A stretch of DNA of 64,000 bases from Rhizobium sp. NFR07 (GCF_900111905.1 NZ_FOKM01000018.1:1-64000), one strand, 5' to 3'; positions 35,590 through 45,156 are shown, counted from the stretch's first letter. Translations and numbers: made by a program. The notes: generated by a model from the letters alone, not told the origin.

Positions 35590-36729
35590 CTACAGCAAAC
35601 GCGCCGCCCGGCCGCTCCTTCGCGTCGCGTTGTTGTAATAGCTCGACGCCTGTTGCACCGAGCGATGACGAGATTGCTCCATTGCCTCGGGCAGGGGGAT
35701 GCCGCGATTGGCGGCCTCGGTCAGATACCCGGATCGCAGCCCATGCGCCGAAAACTCCTCCGGATCCAACCCGGCCAGCGCCGCCCGCTGCTTGACGATA
35801 TCGTTGACCGACTTTGGATCGAGCACGCGCTTGGACACATTGCCCCAGCGGTCAACCTTTCGAAACACGGAGCCTTTGTCGATCCGGGCGGCGTCCATCC
35901 AGGCATTCAGCGCCTCGACCGGCCGGCCGGTGAGATAGACGACCTCGTCATGATCGGCACCGGATGTTTTGGTCCGTCCGAGATGAATGGCCAACGAGGG
36001 GAGGGGAGGGCCATCTTCGACGGCGATCGGCGGTTCGACCGTCAGTTGCTCCCGGCGCAACCCGGCAATCTCGCTGCGCCGGCGGCCACCCGAGGCAAAC
36101 GCCACCATCAGGATCGCCCGGTCGCGCAGATCACGCAGGCTGCCGCTCGCACAGGTCGCCAGCATTCTGGCCAGCACGTCGCCGGTCACCGCCTTGGCGC
36201 TTTTGCGTTTTCGAGGGCGCGGCGTGGCACGGACGGCAAGGCGAATGGCCGACTTGAGGGCAGGTGAGGGGAAGGCGCCGGACAGTCCTCGCCATTTCGT
36301 CAGCGTCGACCAGGTGGCCAGCCGGCGGCGCACCGTGTCGGGCGCATGCGGGCCGGCCACCTTCAAAAACCCTTGGCTACGGAGTTTTTGCTCCACAGCT
36401 GAGGGCATCCCATGCTCCGGATCGTTTTCACGTTTTGCCGGATCCCACAGGTGATGCGCGACGAATTTCAGCAGTAGCGCCTCGGGCGCTGGCCAGGGCA
36501 GTGATTTTGTCGTCGCCGCCAGCGACCAGGCTTGCAGGTAGGCGAGATCGGAGGTGAGGGCTCGAAGCGTGTTTTCGCCCATGCCCTCGTTAACCAGATG
36601 GCGCAGCGTGTCGATGTCCTGATCGGTCAACAGCTCCGCGAGTTCGTCGCGGCGCTCCATCGGCAGCACCGCAGCGATCGTATCGAGTTCATGGGCGCGG
36701 GCCTCGACCCCGGTCAGTTTTTTTGCCAT
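35590..36729 (-). CDS. Tyrosine-type site-specific integrase
   Basis: About 379 residues from the third of three tandem ATGs (MAKKLTGVEARAHELDTI), chosen because GGAAG lies 7 nt upstream. An N-terminal core-binding domain (NTLRALTSDLAYLQAWSLAA) is followed by a catalytic domain with GGRRRSEIAGL (Arg), HGLRSGYL (His-x-x-Arg), SRHRSVQQ (His) and the nucleophile in SSYYNNATRR. Catalyses DNA strand exchange at att-like sites. Two fragments of a close relative occur at 26998 and 28805, so copies of this gene have been active in the region. No att repeats were identified. Confidence 0.92.
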   Translation of the reverse strand: MAKKLTGVEARAHELDTIAAVLPMERRDELAELLTDQDIDTLRHLVNEGMGENTLRALTSDLAYLQAWSLAATTKSLPWPAPEALLLKFVAHHLWDPAKRENDPEHGMPSAVEQKLRSQGFLKVAGPHAPDTVRRRLATWSTLTKWRGLSGAFPSPALKSAIRLAVRATPRPRKRKSAKAVTGDVLARMLATCASGSLRDLRDRAILMVAFASGGRRRSEIAGLRREQLTVEPPIAVEDGPPLPSLAIHLGRTKTSGADHDEVVYLTGRPVEALNAWMDAARIDKGSVFRKVDRWGNVSKRVLDPKSVNDIVKQRAALAGLDPEEFSAHGLRSGYLTEAANRGIPLPEAMEQSRHRSVQQASSYYNNATRRSGRAARLL

Positions 36730-36922
36730 CATCATCTTCCTTGACGAAGTCACTTCCGCTATCGCGTGCCACGACGATCCGGCAAAGTTCAATCGTGGGC
36801 ATTTTCGTAGAAGGCGACCGTGTCGTCCAGCGTCTTCTCGGGTGCGGTCATGAGAAGCAAAGTCGATGTCACGATCTACGCAAAGACGGCCTAGGCGCGC
36901 ATCCCCTGGAGTTCACCGGAAA

Positions 36923-36952
36923 CAAAAAAAAGGGCCTCACATGGAGGCCCTC
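36923..36952 (-). terminator. Intrinsic terminator of the porin gene
   Basis: Minus strand: AGGGCCTC (36951-36944), a 5-nt loop, GAGGCCCT (36938-36931), then a run of eight T. A strong rho-independent terminator 20-50 nt after the porin stop. Confidence 0.9.
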
Positions 36953-36973
36953 TTCTGAACTTTCTCGCCGGTA

Positions 36974-37615
36974 TTAGAACTTTACCGCGATACCAGCCTT
37001 CACCACGTGCTGGTCGATGTCGACGTTGACACCGTCGAAATCCTTATCGCCGAAGTCGTTGTAGCGGTATTCGCCACGCAGGAAGACGTTGTCCGTTACT
37101 GCGTAATCTACACCCGCGCCAATGGTCCAGCCGTGGAACGTCTCATCACCATTACCGGTCGGGGTGTCGAGATAGGCGCGCGTTGCGGTCCAGCCGCCAG
37201 CAGCATAAACGAGCGCACGGTCAAATGCGTAGCCAACGCGGCCGCGAACCGAGCCAGCCCACTTGGTGCCACCGTCGACACCGTCGGCGCCGAGCAGATT
37301 ATCTTCTTCGTTGAAGTTGTAGTCGACGTCGCCTTCCAGACCGACAACGAAACCGCTGCTCAGCTGCCAGTTGTAGCCGACGAAACCACCAACGATTGCG
37401 CCATCGAAATCTTCATCGAAGCTGACGCCGCCGGCGCTAAAATCGCCGTTGCCCCAACCGTAGCCGGCAGAAATACCAGCATAAGCGCCTTCCCAAGAAA
37501 ACACTTGGGTTTCGACAGCTACCGGCGCATCCGGAATCTGGTCAACAGCGTCAGCTGCGTAGGCGGCGGTGGAAGCCGCGAGTGCAAGCGCAGCGATAGC
37601 AATAATCTTGATCAT
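36974..37615 (-). CDS. Outer-membrane beta-barrel porin (Omp25/RopB family)
   Basis: 213 residues with a signal peptide (MIKIIAIAALALAASTAAYA). The mature part has alternating beta-strand pattern and landmark segments WEGAYAGISAGYGWG, VGGFVGYNWQLSSGFVVGLE, GSVRGRVGYAFDRALVYAAG and a terminal KAGIAVKF with aromatic last residue, as in the rhizobial/Brucella Omp25-Omp31 family. It inserts in the outer membrane as an 8-stranded barrel. A dedicated terminator follows. No operon partner. Confidence 0.9.
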   Translation of the reverse strand: MIKIIAIAALALAASTAAYAADAVDQIPDAPVAVETQVFSWEGAYAGISAGYGWGNGDFSAGGVSFDEDFDGAIVGGFVGYNWQLSSGFVVGLEGDVDYNFNEEDNLLGADGVDGGTKWAGSVRGRVGYAFDRALVYAAGGWTATRAYLDTPTGNGDETFHGWTIGAGVDYAVTDNVFLRGEYRYNDFGDKDFDGVNVDIDQHVVKAGIAVKF

Positions 37616-37849
37616 GTTCAGCCCTTATCCTTAAACAAGTGCAGGCTATGTATGTCGAAAAGCTTGGAAAGGCTGTAGTTTTTTAGCAACTGTTCAATCG
37701 ATACCCGCTTTGTCATCTACCGTACAATTCGAATTACTGAGCGACTTTTTGCCTGCTGCGCTGACATTCTAAGTCCACCAGCGTTCTCAGCGACAGGACG
37801 ACCGCTTCCAGTGCGACATTGCGAAACCTCCGCAGAAAGGAGTTTTGAT

Positions 37850-38128
37850 ATGGCCTCCACAGTAACGGCCGCCGCAGTCTCTAAAAAATTCGGCGCCTAC
37901 CAGGATGCCGCTGTCCACGGTCCGGTGATCGTCACTAAGAGCGGTCGACCGCACACAGTGCTAATCGCCTATGAGGATTATCTGCGACTGACAAAGCGCG
38001 ACCGGCGCGTCGAACTGACGTCGGCGCTTGGCGACGACGATCTCGCCGCGATCGAGGCTTCGGAGATGGGCGGGTCGCTTGATCATCTCAATGCCGAACT
38101 GCTGACGGGCAAGCATGCTGCCGACTGA
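37850..38128 (+). CDS. Phd/YefM-family antitoxin
   Basis: 92 residues from ATG 37850 with AAAGGAG upstream. MASTVTAAAVSKKFGAYQDA, GPVIVTKSGRPHTVLIAYED and YLRL fit the Phd/YefM fold (N-terminal DNA-binding, C-terminal toxin-binding helix). The toxin reading frame begins inside its 3' end (ATG 38115), the usual coupling. The antitoxin is intact while the toxin is broken. Confidence 0.85.
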   Translation: MASTVTAAAVSKKFGAYQDAAVHGPVIVTKSGRPHTVLIAYEDYLRLTKRDRRVELTSALGDDDLAAIEASEMGGSLDHLNAELLTGKHAAD

Positions 38129-38660
38129 GCCAAAAGTTGGCTAGGTGTTTCGTTAATCGTATCTCTGGCACTGGCAGTTCGTCGAAGGTCGCGAGGAGGG
38201 TGACAAGGATCGCCCGGCGCTGGTTTTGGCGATTGTTGCTCAGCTCGACGACGGCACGCCGACGGTGCGCGTCTTGCCGATCACCCATGGCCTGCCCAAC
38301 AATCCGGACGATGCGATCGAAATCCCGCCGGCGACCAAACGCCGCCTGGGGCTTAACGACGAGCGCTCGTGGATTGTTTTGACCGAGAGCAGCCGGTTTG
38401 TCTGGCCAGGCCCGGACATGCGGCCGGTCGACAGCGATACCGGCTATTTTGGGGCATTGCCGCCGGCGCTGTTTGCCGAGGTCAAGCGGCGGTTTGTCGC
38501 GCTGGCAAAAGCCCAGCGGCACGGGCGACGCCACGCAGCGAATAATTGTTTTGGCACCATTCCTCGATCCTCAAAGGCCGTTTTAAGCGGCGCCGGCGCC
38601 GTGCGTCGGATCGATTCTCGATTGTCGGCCGTCCTTATCGAGCGGATTCTATCTCGCTGA
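38115..38660 (+). pseudogene. PemK/MazF-like toxin remnant with two nonsense codons
   Basis: From ATG 38115 the frame reads MLPTEPKVG, then TAG (38142), VFR, TAA (38154), and then an uninterrupted SYLWHWQFVEGREEGDKDRP and VRVLPITHGLPNNPDDAIEI. The YLWHWQ-EG--EGDKDRP opening is typical of plasmid growth-inhibitor (PemK-like) proteins. Both stops fall in the first 14 codons, so no full toxin can be made unless translation restarts internally (for example at a TTG near 38226). The 3' end also looks altered. Confidence 0.7.
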
Positions 38661-38715
38661 TTCCAAAGAACAAGGCATTCACCCAATTCGCCGGACTCAC
38701 CCTAATTGGGCGGAC

Positions 38716-39237
38716 TCAGGAGCAGCACGAGCCTGCCTGTTGTTTTGGATCACAGCAAGCTGAGGCCTTCTGGTTTTCTTCCGCGAGCCAGCGATCGCGC
38801 GGCTTGCAGCTCGCCGGCCGCGGTACCAGGTCGACATGCACTGCGCCGCTATGCACGGCAGGGGTCGCTGCACAGTAAAGCTGCATCGGCCGGACGCCGT
38901 CACTAACTTCAAAAGTCAGCTTTGCTGATCCATCCAGCCGCAAATGCTCTGACACCTTGCGGATGATTGCCGCGAACTTTCGAGCCGGCATATGCGTGCG
39001 TTCGTCCTCGTCGATGTCCCACAGCTGTACGAAGATTTCGGACCATTCCTCGTGCTCAGCGCCACAGTCGAGTGCTGCGAACTGTCCCGCCTTCACCTCG
39101 GTCACGTGATAGCCACCTTTCACCGGGCGGCCGTCGTAGGAGAAGATCAACGGCAGATCCCGGACGCCGTCGATCGTGTCGAGCAGGTGGCCAAGGCTGA
39201 TATCCGTTTCGAGAAAGAGCTTGTCGGGTGCGTTCAT
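38716..39237 (-). CDS. DUF6428 family protein, ars-associated
   Basis: 173 residues starting MNAPDKLFLETDISLGHLLD, with FSYDGRPVKGGYHVTEVKAG, CGAEHEEWSEIFVQLWD and a C-terminal cysteine-rich tail (ACCDPKQQAGSCC). Matches the DUF6428 family that is found next to arsR. The cysteine pairs could bind As(III) (inference). It is transcribed divergently from arsR with only 41 bp between the start codons, so ArsR probably controls both. Confidence 0.8.
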   Translation of the reverse strand: MNAPDKLFLETDISLGHLLDTIDGVRDLPLIFSYDGRPVKGGYHVTEVKAGQFAALDCGAEHEEWSEIFVQLWDIDEDERTHMPARKFAAIIRKVSEHLRLDGSAKLTFEVSDGVRPMQLYCAATPAVHSGAVHVDLVPRPASCKPRDRWLAEENQKASACCDPKQQAGSCCS

Positions 39238-39278
39238 TTCGGCTACTCCTGTTTCAATAATTCAAGGATTGTAGAAAT

Positions 39279-39635
39279 ATGGAAGAACGTCAAGCCCTGA
39301 TGTCATTTGCGGCACTGTCGCAGGAAACAAGGCTCCATATCGTCCGCATGCTGGTGGTGGCCGGTCCGGACGGAATGGCTGCCGGTGCTATCGCCGAAAA
39401 GGCCGAGGTCTCGCCCTCCAACGTGTCGTTTCATCTGAAGGAGTTGGAACGCGCCGGGCTGATCAACCAGCAGCGGGAATCCCGTTCGATTATCTACACC
39501 GCCAATTACGATGGGCTGGGCGCGCTGGTTCGCTTCCTGATGGAAGACTGCTGCGCCGGGCACCCGGAGATATGCGCACCGGCCACCGAGGTCGCCGCCT
39601 GCTGCGCGCCAACCGCAAAGGAGAACCTGCAATGA
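39279..39635 (+). CDS. arsR: Arsenic-responsive transcriptional repressor ArsR
   Basis: 118 residues of ArsR/SmtB winged-helix type: LSQETRLHIVRMLVVAGPDG and VSPSNVSFHLKELERAGLIN (recognition helix). As(III)-binding cysteines are likely the C-terminal EDCCAGHPEIC and ACCAP clusters. Releases DNA on As(III)/Sb(III) binding. The 41-bp gap to DUF6428 contains AATTCAAGGATTGTAG, a candidate operator. The stop overlaps the next gene as ATGA. Confidence 0.93.
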   Translation: MEERQALMSFAALSQETRLHIVRMLVVAGPDGMAAGAIAEKAEVSPSNVSFHLKELERAGLINQQRESRSIIYTANYDGLGALVRFLMEDCCAGHPEICAPATEVAACCAPTAKENLQ

Positions 39636-40162
39636 CCGCTGATCGCGTTTATAACGTCCTGTTTCTCTGCACCGGCAATTCGGCCCGTTCGATCCTCGCC
39701 GAGTCCATTTTGAATGGGGAAGGCAAGGGCCGATTCCGCGCGTTCTCCGCTGGCAGCCAGCCCAAGGGCGAGGTCCATCCGCTTGCTCTGGATACGCTGC
39801 GCGGCCTCGGATACGAGGCAACGGGGTTCAGCTCAAAAAGCTGGGATGTCTTCGCGGAGCCTGGCGCGCCGCAAATGGATTTCATCTTCACGGTCTGCGA
39901 CAATGCCGCTGGCGAAGCCTGCCCGGTCTGGATCGGCCACCCGATGACTGCCCACTGGGGCGTTGAAGATCCGGCAGCCGTCGAAGGCTCGCTGGTTGAA
40001 AAGGGCCAGGCCTTCTCCCAAGCCGCCCGCTACCTCAAGAACCGCATCACCGCGTTTGTGAACCTGCCGCTCGCGTCGATCGACAAGCTGGCGCTGGAAA
40101 CTCAACTCCGCACGATCGGGACGATGGAAGGCAGCACCAGCCGCAAGGGCGACGTCGCGTGA
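39632..40162 (+). CDS. arsC: Arsenate reductase, low-molecular-weight phosphatase type
   Basis: 176 residues from ATG 39632, overlapping arsR by 4 nt. Signature LFLCTGNSARS (CX5R, Cys13-Arg19), and a second pair CDNAAGEAC with six residues between, as in the three-cysteine relay of thioredoxin-coupled ArsC. A DPAAVEG loop carries the catalytic Asp. Reduces arsenate to arsenite in the cytoplasm for export by Acr3. Confidence 0.92.
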   Translation: MTADRVYNVLFLCTGNSARSILAESILNGEGKGRFRAFSAGSQPKGEVHPLALDTLRGLGYEATGFSSKSWDVFAEPGAPQMDFIFTVCDNAAGEACPVWIGHPMTAHWGVEDPAAVEGSLVEKGQAFSQAARYLKNRITAFVNLPLASIDKLALETQLRTIGTMEGSTSRKGDVA

Positions 40163-40602
40163 GCTACGTTTTGGATCAGCAGCCGGCCAGCGGGCGCGAT
40201 CAGGACCTCCAGGCAGCACTGCAGGCGGCGGGGCTTCCGATCGACGATCTGGAGCAAGGTGGGCGCACCTTCTTCCGCTTTACGGACCAGGGCCAGATCG
40301 TTGGCTTTGGCGGATTGGAACCCTATGGCGACTGCGCGCTATTGCGCTCCGTGGTCGTCCTTTCCGACAAGCGCGGGCGTGGTTATGGCGAAGCTATCTC
40401 ACGCCAGATGCTTGACCAGGCAGCGCGCGATGGTGCCCGCACCGTTTACCTGCTGACAGAAACGGCCACTGCATTCTTTGAGTATTTAGGCTTCGTGAAG
40501 GTCGATCGCGCGACCGCGCCGGCCGCAATCTTGCAAACACGCCAGGCGGCAAGCCTCTGCCCGGCCTCGGCCGGCCTATTGGCCAAGACTATCCGAGGGT
40601 AA
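40159..40602 (+). CDS. arsN: Arsenic-resistance N-acetyltransferase ArsN (GNAT family)
   Basis: 147 residues from GTG 40159 in a GTGA overlap with arsC. GNAT core: FGGLEPYGDCALLRSVVVLS, then DKRGRGYGEAISRQML (acetyl-CoA loop R/Q-x-x-G-x-G/A) and a conserved FFEYLGFVKVDR end. Matches the ArsN2-type enzymes in ars operons; some ArsN members acetylate organoarsenicals such as phosphinothricin analogues. Substrate inferred from context. Confidence 0.85.
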   Translation: MSYVLDQQPASGRDQDLQAALQAAGLPIDDLEQGGRTFFRFTDQGQIVGFGGLEPYGDCALLRSVVVLSDKRGRGYGEAISRQMLDQAARDGARTVYLLTETATAFFEYLGFVKVDRATAPAAILQTRQAASLCPASAGLLAKTIRG

Positions 40603-40606
40603 AATC

Positions 40607-41647
40607 ATGTCCACGTTTGAACGCTATCTGACGGTGTGGGTCTTCGCCTGCATCGTCGTCGGAGTGACCCTAGGCCACCTTATGCCCGGGGCCTTTCAGA
40701 CGATCGGCGCGGCCGAAGTCGCGAAGGTCAACCTGCCAGTGGCAGTGCTGATCTGGCTGATGATCATCCCAATGCTGCTCAAGATCGATTTCGCGTCTCT
40801 CGGGCAGGTCGGCCGCCATTGGCGAGGGATCGGCGTCACCCTGTTCATCAACTGGGCAGTAAAGCCGTTTTCGATGGCGCTGCTTGGCTGGCTGTTCATC
40901 GGCTATCTGTTCCGGCCCTACCTGCCGGCAGGCCAGATCGATTCCTATATTGCCGGCCTGATCATACTTGCGGCCGCGCCCTGCACCGCCATGGTGTTCG
41001 TCTGGTCGAACCTGACCAAAGGCGAGCCGCATTTCACGCTGAGCCAGGTCGCGCTGAACGACACGATCATGGTGGTGGCCTTCGCCCCGATCGTCGGCCT
41101 GCTGCTCGGCCTCTCGGCCATCACAGTCCCATGGGATACTCTGATCCTGTCGGTCGTGCTCTACATCGTGCTGCCGGTGATCGCAGCGCAGATCCTGCGT
41201 CGGCTGACCGACGTAAACCGCCTAGGTGCCAGGCTGCAGCCGGTATCCCTGGTCGCTCTACTGGCGACCCTGGTGCTACTGTTCGGCTTTCAAGGCGAAC
41301 AGATCCTCGCGCAGCCGGGCGTGATCGCCCTGCTGGCCGTGCCGATCCTCATCCAAGTCTATTTCAATTCCGGCCTGGCCTACATACTCAACCGCGTGAG
41401 CGGTGAGGAACATTGCGTTGCCGGACCTTCCGCCCTGATCGGCGCATCCAACTTCTTCGAACTGGCGGTGGCAGCCGCGATCAGCCTGTTCGGCTTCAAT
41501 TCCGGAGCGGCGCTGGCAACCGTCGTAGGCGTGCTGATCGAAGTGCCCGTGATGCTGTCAGTGGTCTGGATCGTCAACCGCAGCAAGGGCTGGTACGAGC
41601 GTGGCGCCGCCGTCCGCTCCTCCGCTTCCACCATCAAAAGGGCCTGA
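40607..41647 (+). CDS. acr3: Arsenite efflux permease Acr3
   Basis: 346 residues with about ten transmembrane helices. The helix-4 motif AAAPCTAMVFVWS contains the conserved Cys required in ACR3 proteins, and FNSGLAYILNRV, GPSALIGASNFFELAVAAAI are also family landmarks. Exports As(OH)3 or arsenite using the proton gradient. Central gene of the ars operon, 4 nt after arsN. Often labelled arsB in databases, but the sequence is ACR3 type. Confidence 0.93.
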   Translation: MSTFERYLTVWVFACIVVGVTLGHLMPGAFQTIGAAEVAKVNLPVAVLIWLMIIPMLLKIDFASLGQVGRHWRGIGVTLFINWAVKPFSMALLGWLFIGYLFRPYLPAGQIDSYIAGLIILAAAPCTAMVFVWSNLTKGEPHFTLSQVALNDTIMVVAFAPIVGLLLGLSAITVPWDTLILSVVLYIVLPVIAAQILRRLTDVNRLGARLQPVSLVALLATLVLLFGFQGEQILAQPGVIALLAVPILIQVYFNSGLAYILNRVSGEEHCVAGPSALIGASNFFELAVAAAISLFGFNSGAALATVVGVLIEVPVMLSVVWIVNRSKGWYERGAAVRSSASTIKRA

Positions 41648-41651
41648 AACC

Positions 41652-42074
41652 ATGGACGTCACAATCTATCACAACCCCGCCTGCGGAACGTCACGCAACA
41701 CGCTGGAAATGATCCGTAACGCCGGCATCGAGCCCACGGTGATCGAATACTTGAAAACCCCACCGACGCGAGCACAGCTGGTGCAGATGATCGCTGATGC
41801 CGGCCTGACGGTGCGCGGCGCCATCCGTGAAAAGGGCACGCCTTATGCGGAGCTGGGCCTCGATAACCCTACCCTGACTGACGATCAGCTGCTCGACGCC
41901 ATGCTCAAGGACCCGATCCTGATCAACCGGCCGTTCGTGATCACGCCCATCGGCACGCGCCTGTCGCGGCCCTCGGAAGTGGTCCTGGATATCCTTCCCG
42001 ACACCCACAAGGGCGCCTTCACCAAGGAAGACGGCGAACGGGTCCTCGATGCGGAAGGAAAGCGCATTGTCTGA
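41652..42074 (+). CDS. arsC: Arsenate reductase, glutaredoxin-coupled type
   Basis: 140 residues from ATG 41652. [20 protein letters not shown] (HX3CX3R motif) and the [34 protein letters not shown] segments identify the ArsC/Spx family. A second, unrelated arsenate reductase in the same operon as the phosphatase-type one, giving two redox routes for As(V) reduction. Confidence 0.93.
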   Translation: MDVTIYHNPACGTSRNTLEMIRNAGIEPTVIEYLKTPPTRAQLVQMIADAGLTVRGAIREKGTPYAELGLDNPTLTDDQLLDAMLKDPILINRPFVITPIGTRLSRPSEVVLDILPDTHKGAFTKEDGERVLDAEGKRIV

Positions 42075-42774
42075 TTTACCTGCCGCATCCCTTGAGCACC
42101 TGCAGCTTCCCGATCTGCAGGCGCTGCGTCCGCCATTTTCCACCCACAAACCAAGAATTTTGATCCTCTACGGCTCGCTGCGCCCTGTCTCCTACAGCCG
42201 CCTCCTGGCGCACGAAGTCGCGCGCCTGCTCGAACATTTTGGCTGCGAGGTGCGGATTTTCGATCCCTCTGGCCTGCCGCTTCCCGATGCGGAGCCGGTG
42301 AGTCATCCGAAGGTGCAGGAGCTGCGTGAGCTGTCGGCCTGGTCGGAAGGCCAGGTCTGGATCAGTCCGGAACGCCACGGATCCATGACCGGTATCATGA
42401 AGGCGCAGATCGACTGGATCCCGCTCTCGGTAGGGTCGGTGCGGCCAACGCAGGGGAAAACGCTGGCAGTCATGCAGGTGTCCGGAGGTTCGCAGTCGTT
42501 CAACGCGGTCAACCAGCTTCGTGTGCTCGGCCGCTGGATGCGGATGATCACCATCCCGAACCAGTCGTCGGTCGCCAAGGCTTTCCAGGAGTTCGACGCT
42601 GATGGCCGCATGAAGCCGTCGTCCTATTATGATCGCGTCGTCGACGTCTGTGAGGAGTTGGTCAAGTTCACGCTGCTGACCCGTGACGCCTCTGCCTACC
42701 TCACCGATCGCTACAGCGAGCGGAAGGAGGAAGCCGAGAAACTGGAGCAGCGCGTGAGCCTCAAATCCATATGA
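42067..42774 (+). CDS. arsH: NADPH-dependent organoarsenical oxidase ArsH
   Basis: About 235 residues. I choose TTG 42067 because GGAAGGAAA lies 6 nt upstream; ATG 42049 is in frame without a ribosome-binding site. The flavodoxin-like motif [20 protein letters not shown] (FMN phosphate loop), [20 protein letters not shown] and [20 protein letters not shown] are characteristic of ArsH. Oxidises trivalent methylarsenicals and has quinone reductase activity. Overlaps arsC by 8 nt. Confidence 0.93.
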   Translation: MSDLPAASLEHLQLPDLQALRPPFSTHKPRILILYGSLRPVSYSRLLAHEVARLLEHFGCEVRIFDPSGLPLPDAEPVSHPKVQELRELSAWSEGQVWISPERHGSMTGIMKAQIDWIPLSVGSVRPTQGKTLAVMQVSGGSQSFNAVNQLRVLGRWMRMITIPNQSSVAKAFQEFDADGRMKPSSYYDRVVDVCEELVKFTLLTRDASAYLTDRYSERKEEAEKLEQRVSLKSI

Positions 42775-43967
42775 TCCAGCGCTTGCCAGTCGGCGCAATC
42801 CTCGCCCTTGGTGTCACCCAGAACATCGGTTACGGCACCCTTTACTACAGTTTCAGCATCCTGGCGCCGGACATGGCTGAAAGCCTGTCCCGGTCTCAGG
42901 AATGGATCTTCGGCGCCCTTTCGGCCGCCCTGCTGATCGGCGGGTTAACCGCTCCCTGGCTTGGCACGATGATTGACCGCATTGGGGCAGGGCGGGTGAT
43001 GACCATCGGTTCGGCCGCGGCTGCGGTGGCCCTGATTGCCTGCGCCTACGCGCCGGGAAAGACTGCATATGTCGCGGCACTGATCGCCGTTGAGGTCGCC
43101 GCCAACCTCGTTCAGTACGGGGCAGCGTTCGCACTCCTCGTCCAGCTGCGGCCGGCGATGGCGCAACGCAGCATCACTTATCTCACCCTGATCGCAGGGT
43201 TCGCCTCGACGATATTCTGGCCGATCACCACCGCGCTGCACGCCCAGCTGTCCTGGCAGGACGTCTACCTAATATTCGCTGGCCTCAATCTGCTATTGTG
43301 CCTGCCAATCCATGCCTGGCTTTCGCGCGGCCTAGCACACAGCCGCCGGCAAGCTGCCGGCCATTATGCCGTTCCCGTGGCAGGATCCTTTGCGCCGTCA
43401 CGCCGCCGCACCGGGTTTGCTCTCATGACCACGGCCTTTGCGGTGCAATACCTAGCTAGCGCATCGGTGCTGGTCCACATGGTGCCGTTGCTCGCGGGCC
43501 TCGGGCTCGGCGCCACCGCCGCGCTTGTGGGCACGCTGTTCGGCCCTTCTCAGGTCGCCAGCCGGCTGATCAACATGCTGTTCGCAAAGCACCTTGACGC
43601 GCTCCATCTCGCTATGATTTCAGCGGCATTGATCCCTGCCGCCGCACTGGTCCTAGAATTGACCGCGCCCTCGATACCTGGAGCCATGATTTTCGCCGTG
43701 GTGTTCGGCATGGGCAACGGCCTGCTCAGCATTGTCAGCGGCACCCTGCCGCTGGCGCTGTTCGGCAGCGAACGTTACGGCAAGCTGCAGGGGAAAATGA
43801 TGGCCGCCCGACTGATCGTTTCGGCTTCAGCCCCCTTCGTCATGGCATTGGCAATGGAATGGCTGGGGTTCTCGCTGTCCCTTGCGGTGATCGTCGGCCT
43901 CGGCCTGCTGGCCCTGGCCTTGTTCGTCTTCCTTGCGAGCTTTCGCCGCCAGGGCATGGTAGGCTGA
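42771..43967 (+). CDS. arsK: MFS transporter ArsK (arsenite/antimonite efflux)
   Basis: 398 residues, about 12 transmembrane helices. MFS features: [20 protein letters not shown] (loop 2-3 motif), a central loop around residue 190, and [23 protein letters not shown] 42771 overlaps the arsH stop. ArsK-type permeases were described in Agrobacterium ars operons as exporters of As(III), Sb(III) and organoarsenicals; the identification here is by context and general resemblance. Confidence 0.8.
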   Translation: MIQRLPVGAILALGVTQNIGYGTLYYSFSILAPDMAESLSRSQEWIFGALSAALLIGGLTAPWLGTMIDRIGAGRVMTIGSAAAAVALIACAYAPGKTAYVAALIAVEVAANLVQYGAAFALLVQLRPAMAQRSITYLTLIAGFASTIFWPITTALHAQLSWQDVYLIFAGLNLLLCLPIHAWLSRGLAHSRRQAAGHYAVPVAGSFAPSRRRTGFALMTTAFAVQYLASASVLVHMVPLLAGLGLGATAALVGTLFGPSQVASRLINMLFAKHLDALHLAMISAALIPAAALVLELTAPSIPGAMIFAVVFGMGNGLLSIVSGTLPLALFGSERYGKLQGKMMAARLIVSASAPFVMALAMEWLGFSLSLAVIVGLGLLALALFVFLASFRRQGMVG

Positions 43968-43971
43968 TCGC

Positions 43972-44715
43972 GTGCTGCATATCCTCTTTGCCCTCTCGCT
44001 GGCGATCGTCGCTCTGCTCTATTCCTCCGTCGGTCAGGCGGGGGGCACGGGCTATGTCGCACTAATGGGGCTGGCCGGTTTTACGCCCGCCGTTATCAAG
44101 CCTTCAGCCCTCGCTCTCAATATTCTCGTGTCGGCCATCGGCTGCGTTCGCTTCTACCGGGCGGGTCTGGTCACCTGGCGCACGTGTTACCCCTTCGCAA
44201 TCCTTGGCCTGCCGTTCTCGTTGCTCGGCGGCGCGTTGCACCTGCCTGCGGCGGTGTATCAGCCAGTGGTCGGGTTCCTGTTGCTCATTGCGGGGGTGCA
44301 GATGCTGCGCACGGTGTCTAGCCGTGGTGGCGAAGCCCACCCCAAAGGTCCGCCCTTTTTGCCTTCGCTCGTGGCGGGCGGGGTATTGGGCATTGTATCA
44401 GGGGTGACCGGGGTAGGCGGCGGCATCTTCCTGGCGCCCTTGGTGCTGGCGCTGGGGTGGGCAGGGCCGCGTCAGGTCGCGGCAATTTCGGCGGTATTCA
44501 ACCTTCTCAATTCGGGTGCGGCGTTAGCTGGCGCATGGGTGACCATGCCCGCCTTGCCTGCGGAGCTTCCACTTTGGCTGCTGTGTGTGGGTGTCGGAGG
44601 CTATATTGGCTCGTGGTTGGGAGCGTTCTATTTCAAATCCGAAACGCTGCGCAAAATTTTGGCCTTCCTTCTCATAGCAGGGGCGCTGCGAATGATCGGA
44701 AGCGTTGTCGTATAA
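43972..44715 (+). CDS. TauE/SafE-family membrane transporter
   Basis: 247 residues from GTG 43972. Eight or so transmembrane helices with the duplicated family motif seen as YSSVGQAGGTGYVALMGLAG and GVTGVGGGIFLAPLVLALGW. TauE/SafE proteins move sulfur-containing or other anions; members occur at the end of ars operons, but the substrate is unknown. Starts 4 nt after arsK and is the last intact gene of the cluster. Confidence 0.87.
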   Translation: MLHILFALSLAIVALLYSSVGQAGGTGYVALMGLAGFTPAVIKPSALALNILVSAIGCVRFYRAGLVTWRTCYPFAILGLPFSLLGGALHLPAAVYQPVVGFLLLIAGVQMLRTVSSRGGEAHPKGPPFLPSLVAGGVLGIVSGVTGVGGGIFLAPLVLALGWAGPRQVAAISAVFNLLNSGAALAGAWVTMPALPAELPLWLLCVGVGGYIGSWLGAFYFKSETLRKILAFLLIAGALRMIGSVVV

Positions 44716-44787
44716 CTGAACGAGGATGGGATCTGTGCTTTCGGGTATCATTGGCGCCCTTGTACTCGCGAATACGCCCGGTTGTGA

Positions 44788-45156
44788 GCTCCCATCAACG
44801 ACGCTGGCGTCGCTAAGCTTCCCGTATCTGACAACTGGCGCCTGTTTGTCATGAGCGGCCTCTGCGGCGGCTACACCACCTTCTCGTCGTTCAGCCTGCA
44901 AACGCTTGAACTGATGAGAGGGGCCATGTCCAGTTCGCTTCTCAACATCGGCTTGCCTGTCGCTCTGTGCGTCGCTGCGGTGGCAGTCGGCCACCTGATC
45001 GCTACGTGTCTGAATGGCGGCACACAACGGATCGCCCAACTGGCGATCGAGGCGCAGGATGATGCTCCTAAGTTCGCAGCACATGTTCATCACCGAAACT
45101 GCTGTCGTCGGTTTGTAACGATCTACCGCCATTCTTGTTGTCGAGGTAATTACTGA
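44788..45156 (+). pseudogene. crcB: Fluoride exporter CrcB, C-terminal remnant
   Basis: From ATG 44851 the frame gives MSGLCGGYTTFSSFSLQTLE, the hallmark GGYTTFSSFS of CrcB/Fluc channels, then LNIGLPVALCVAAVAVGHLI. The frame is open back to a TGA at 44785 but the upstream part does not encode the first two CrcB helices. About half of the protein is missing, so it is probably non-functional. It precedes the tni transposition module by about 40 nt. Confidence 0.7.
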
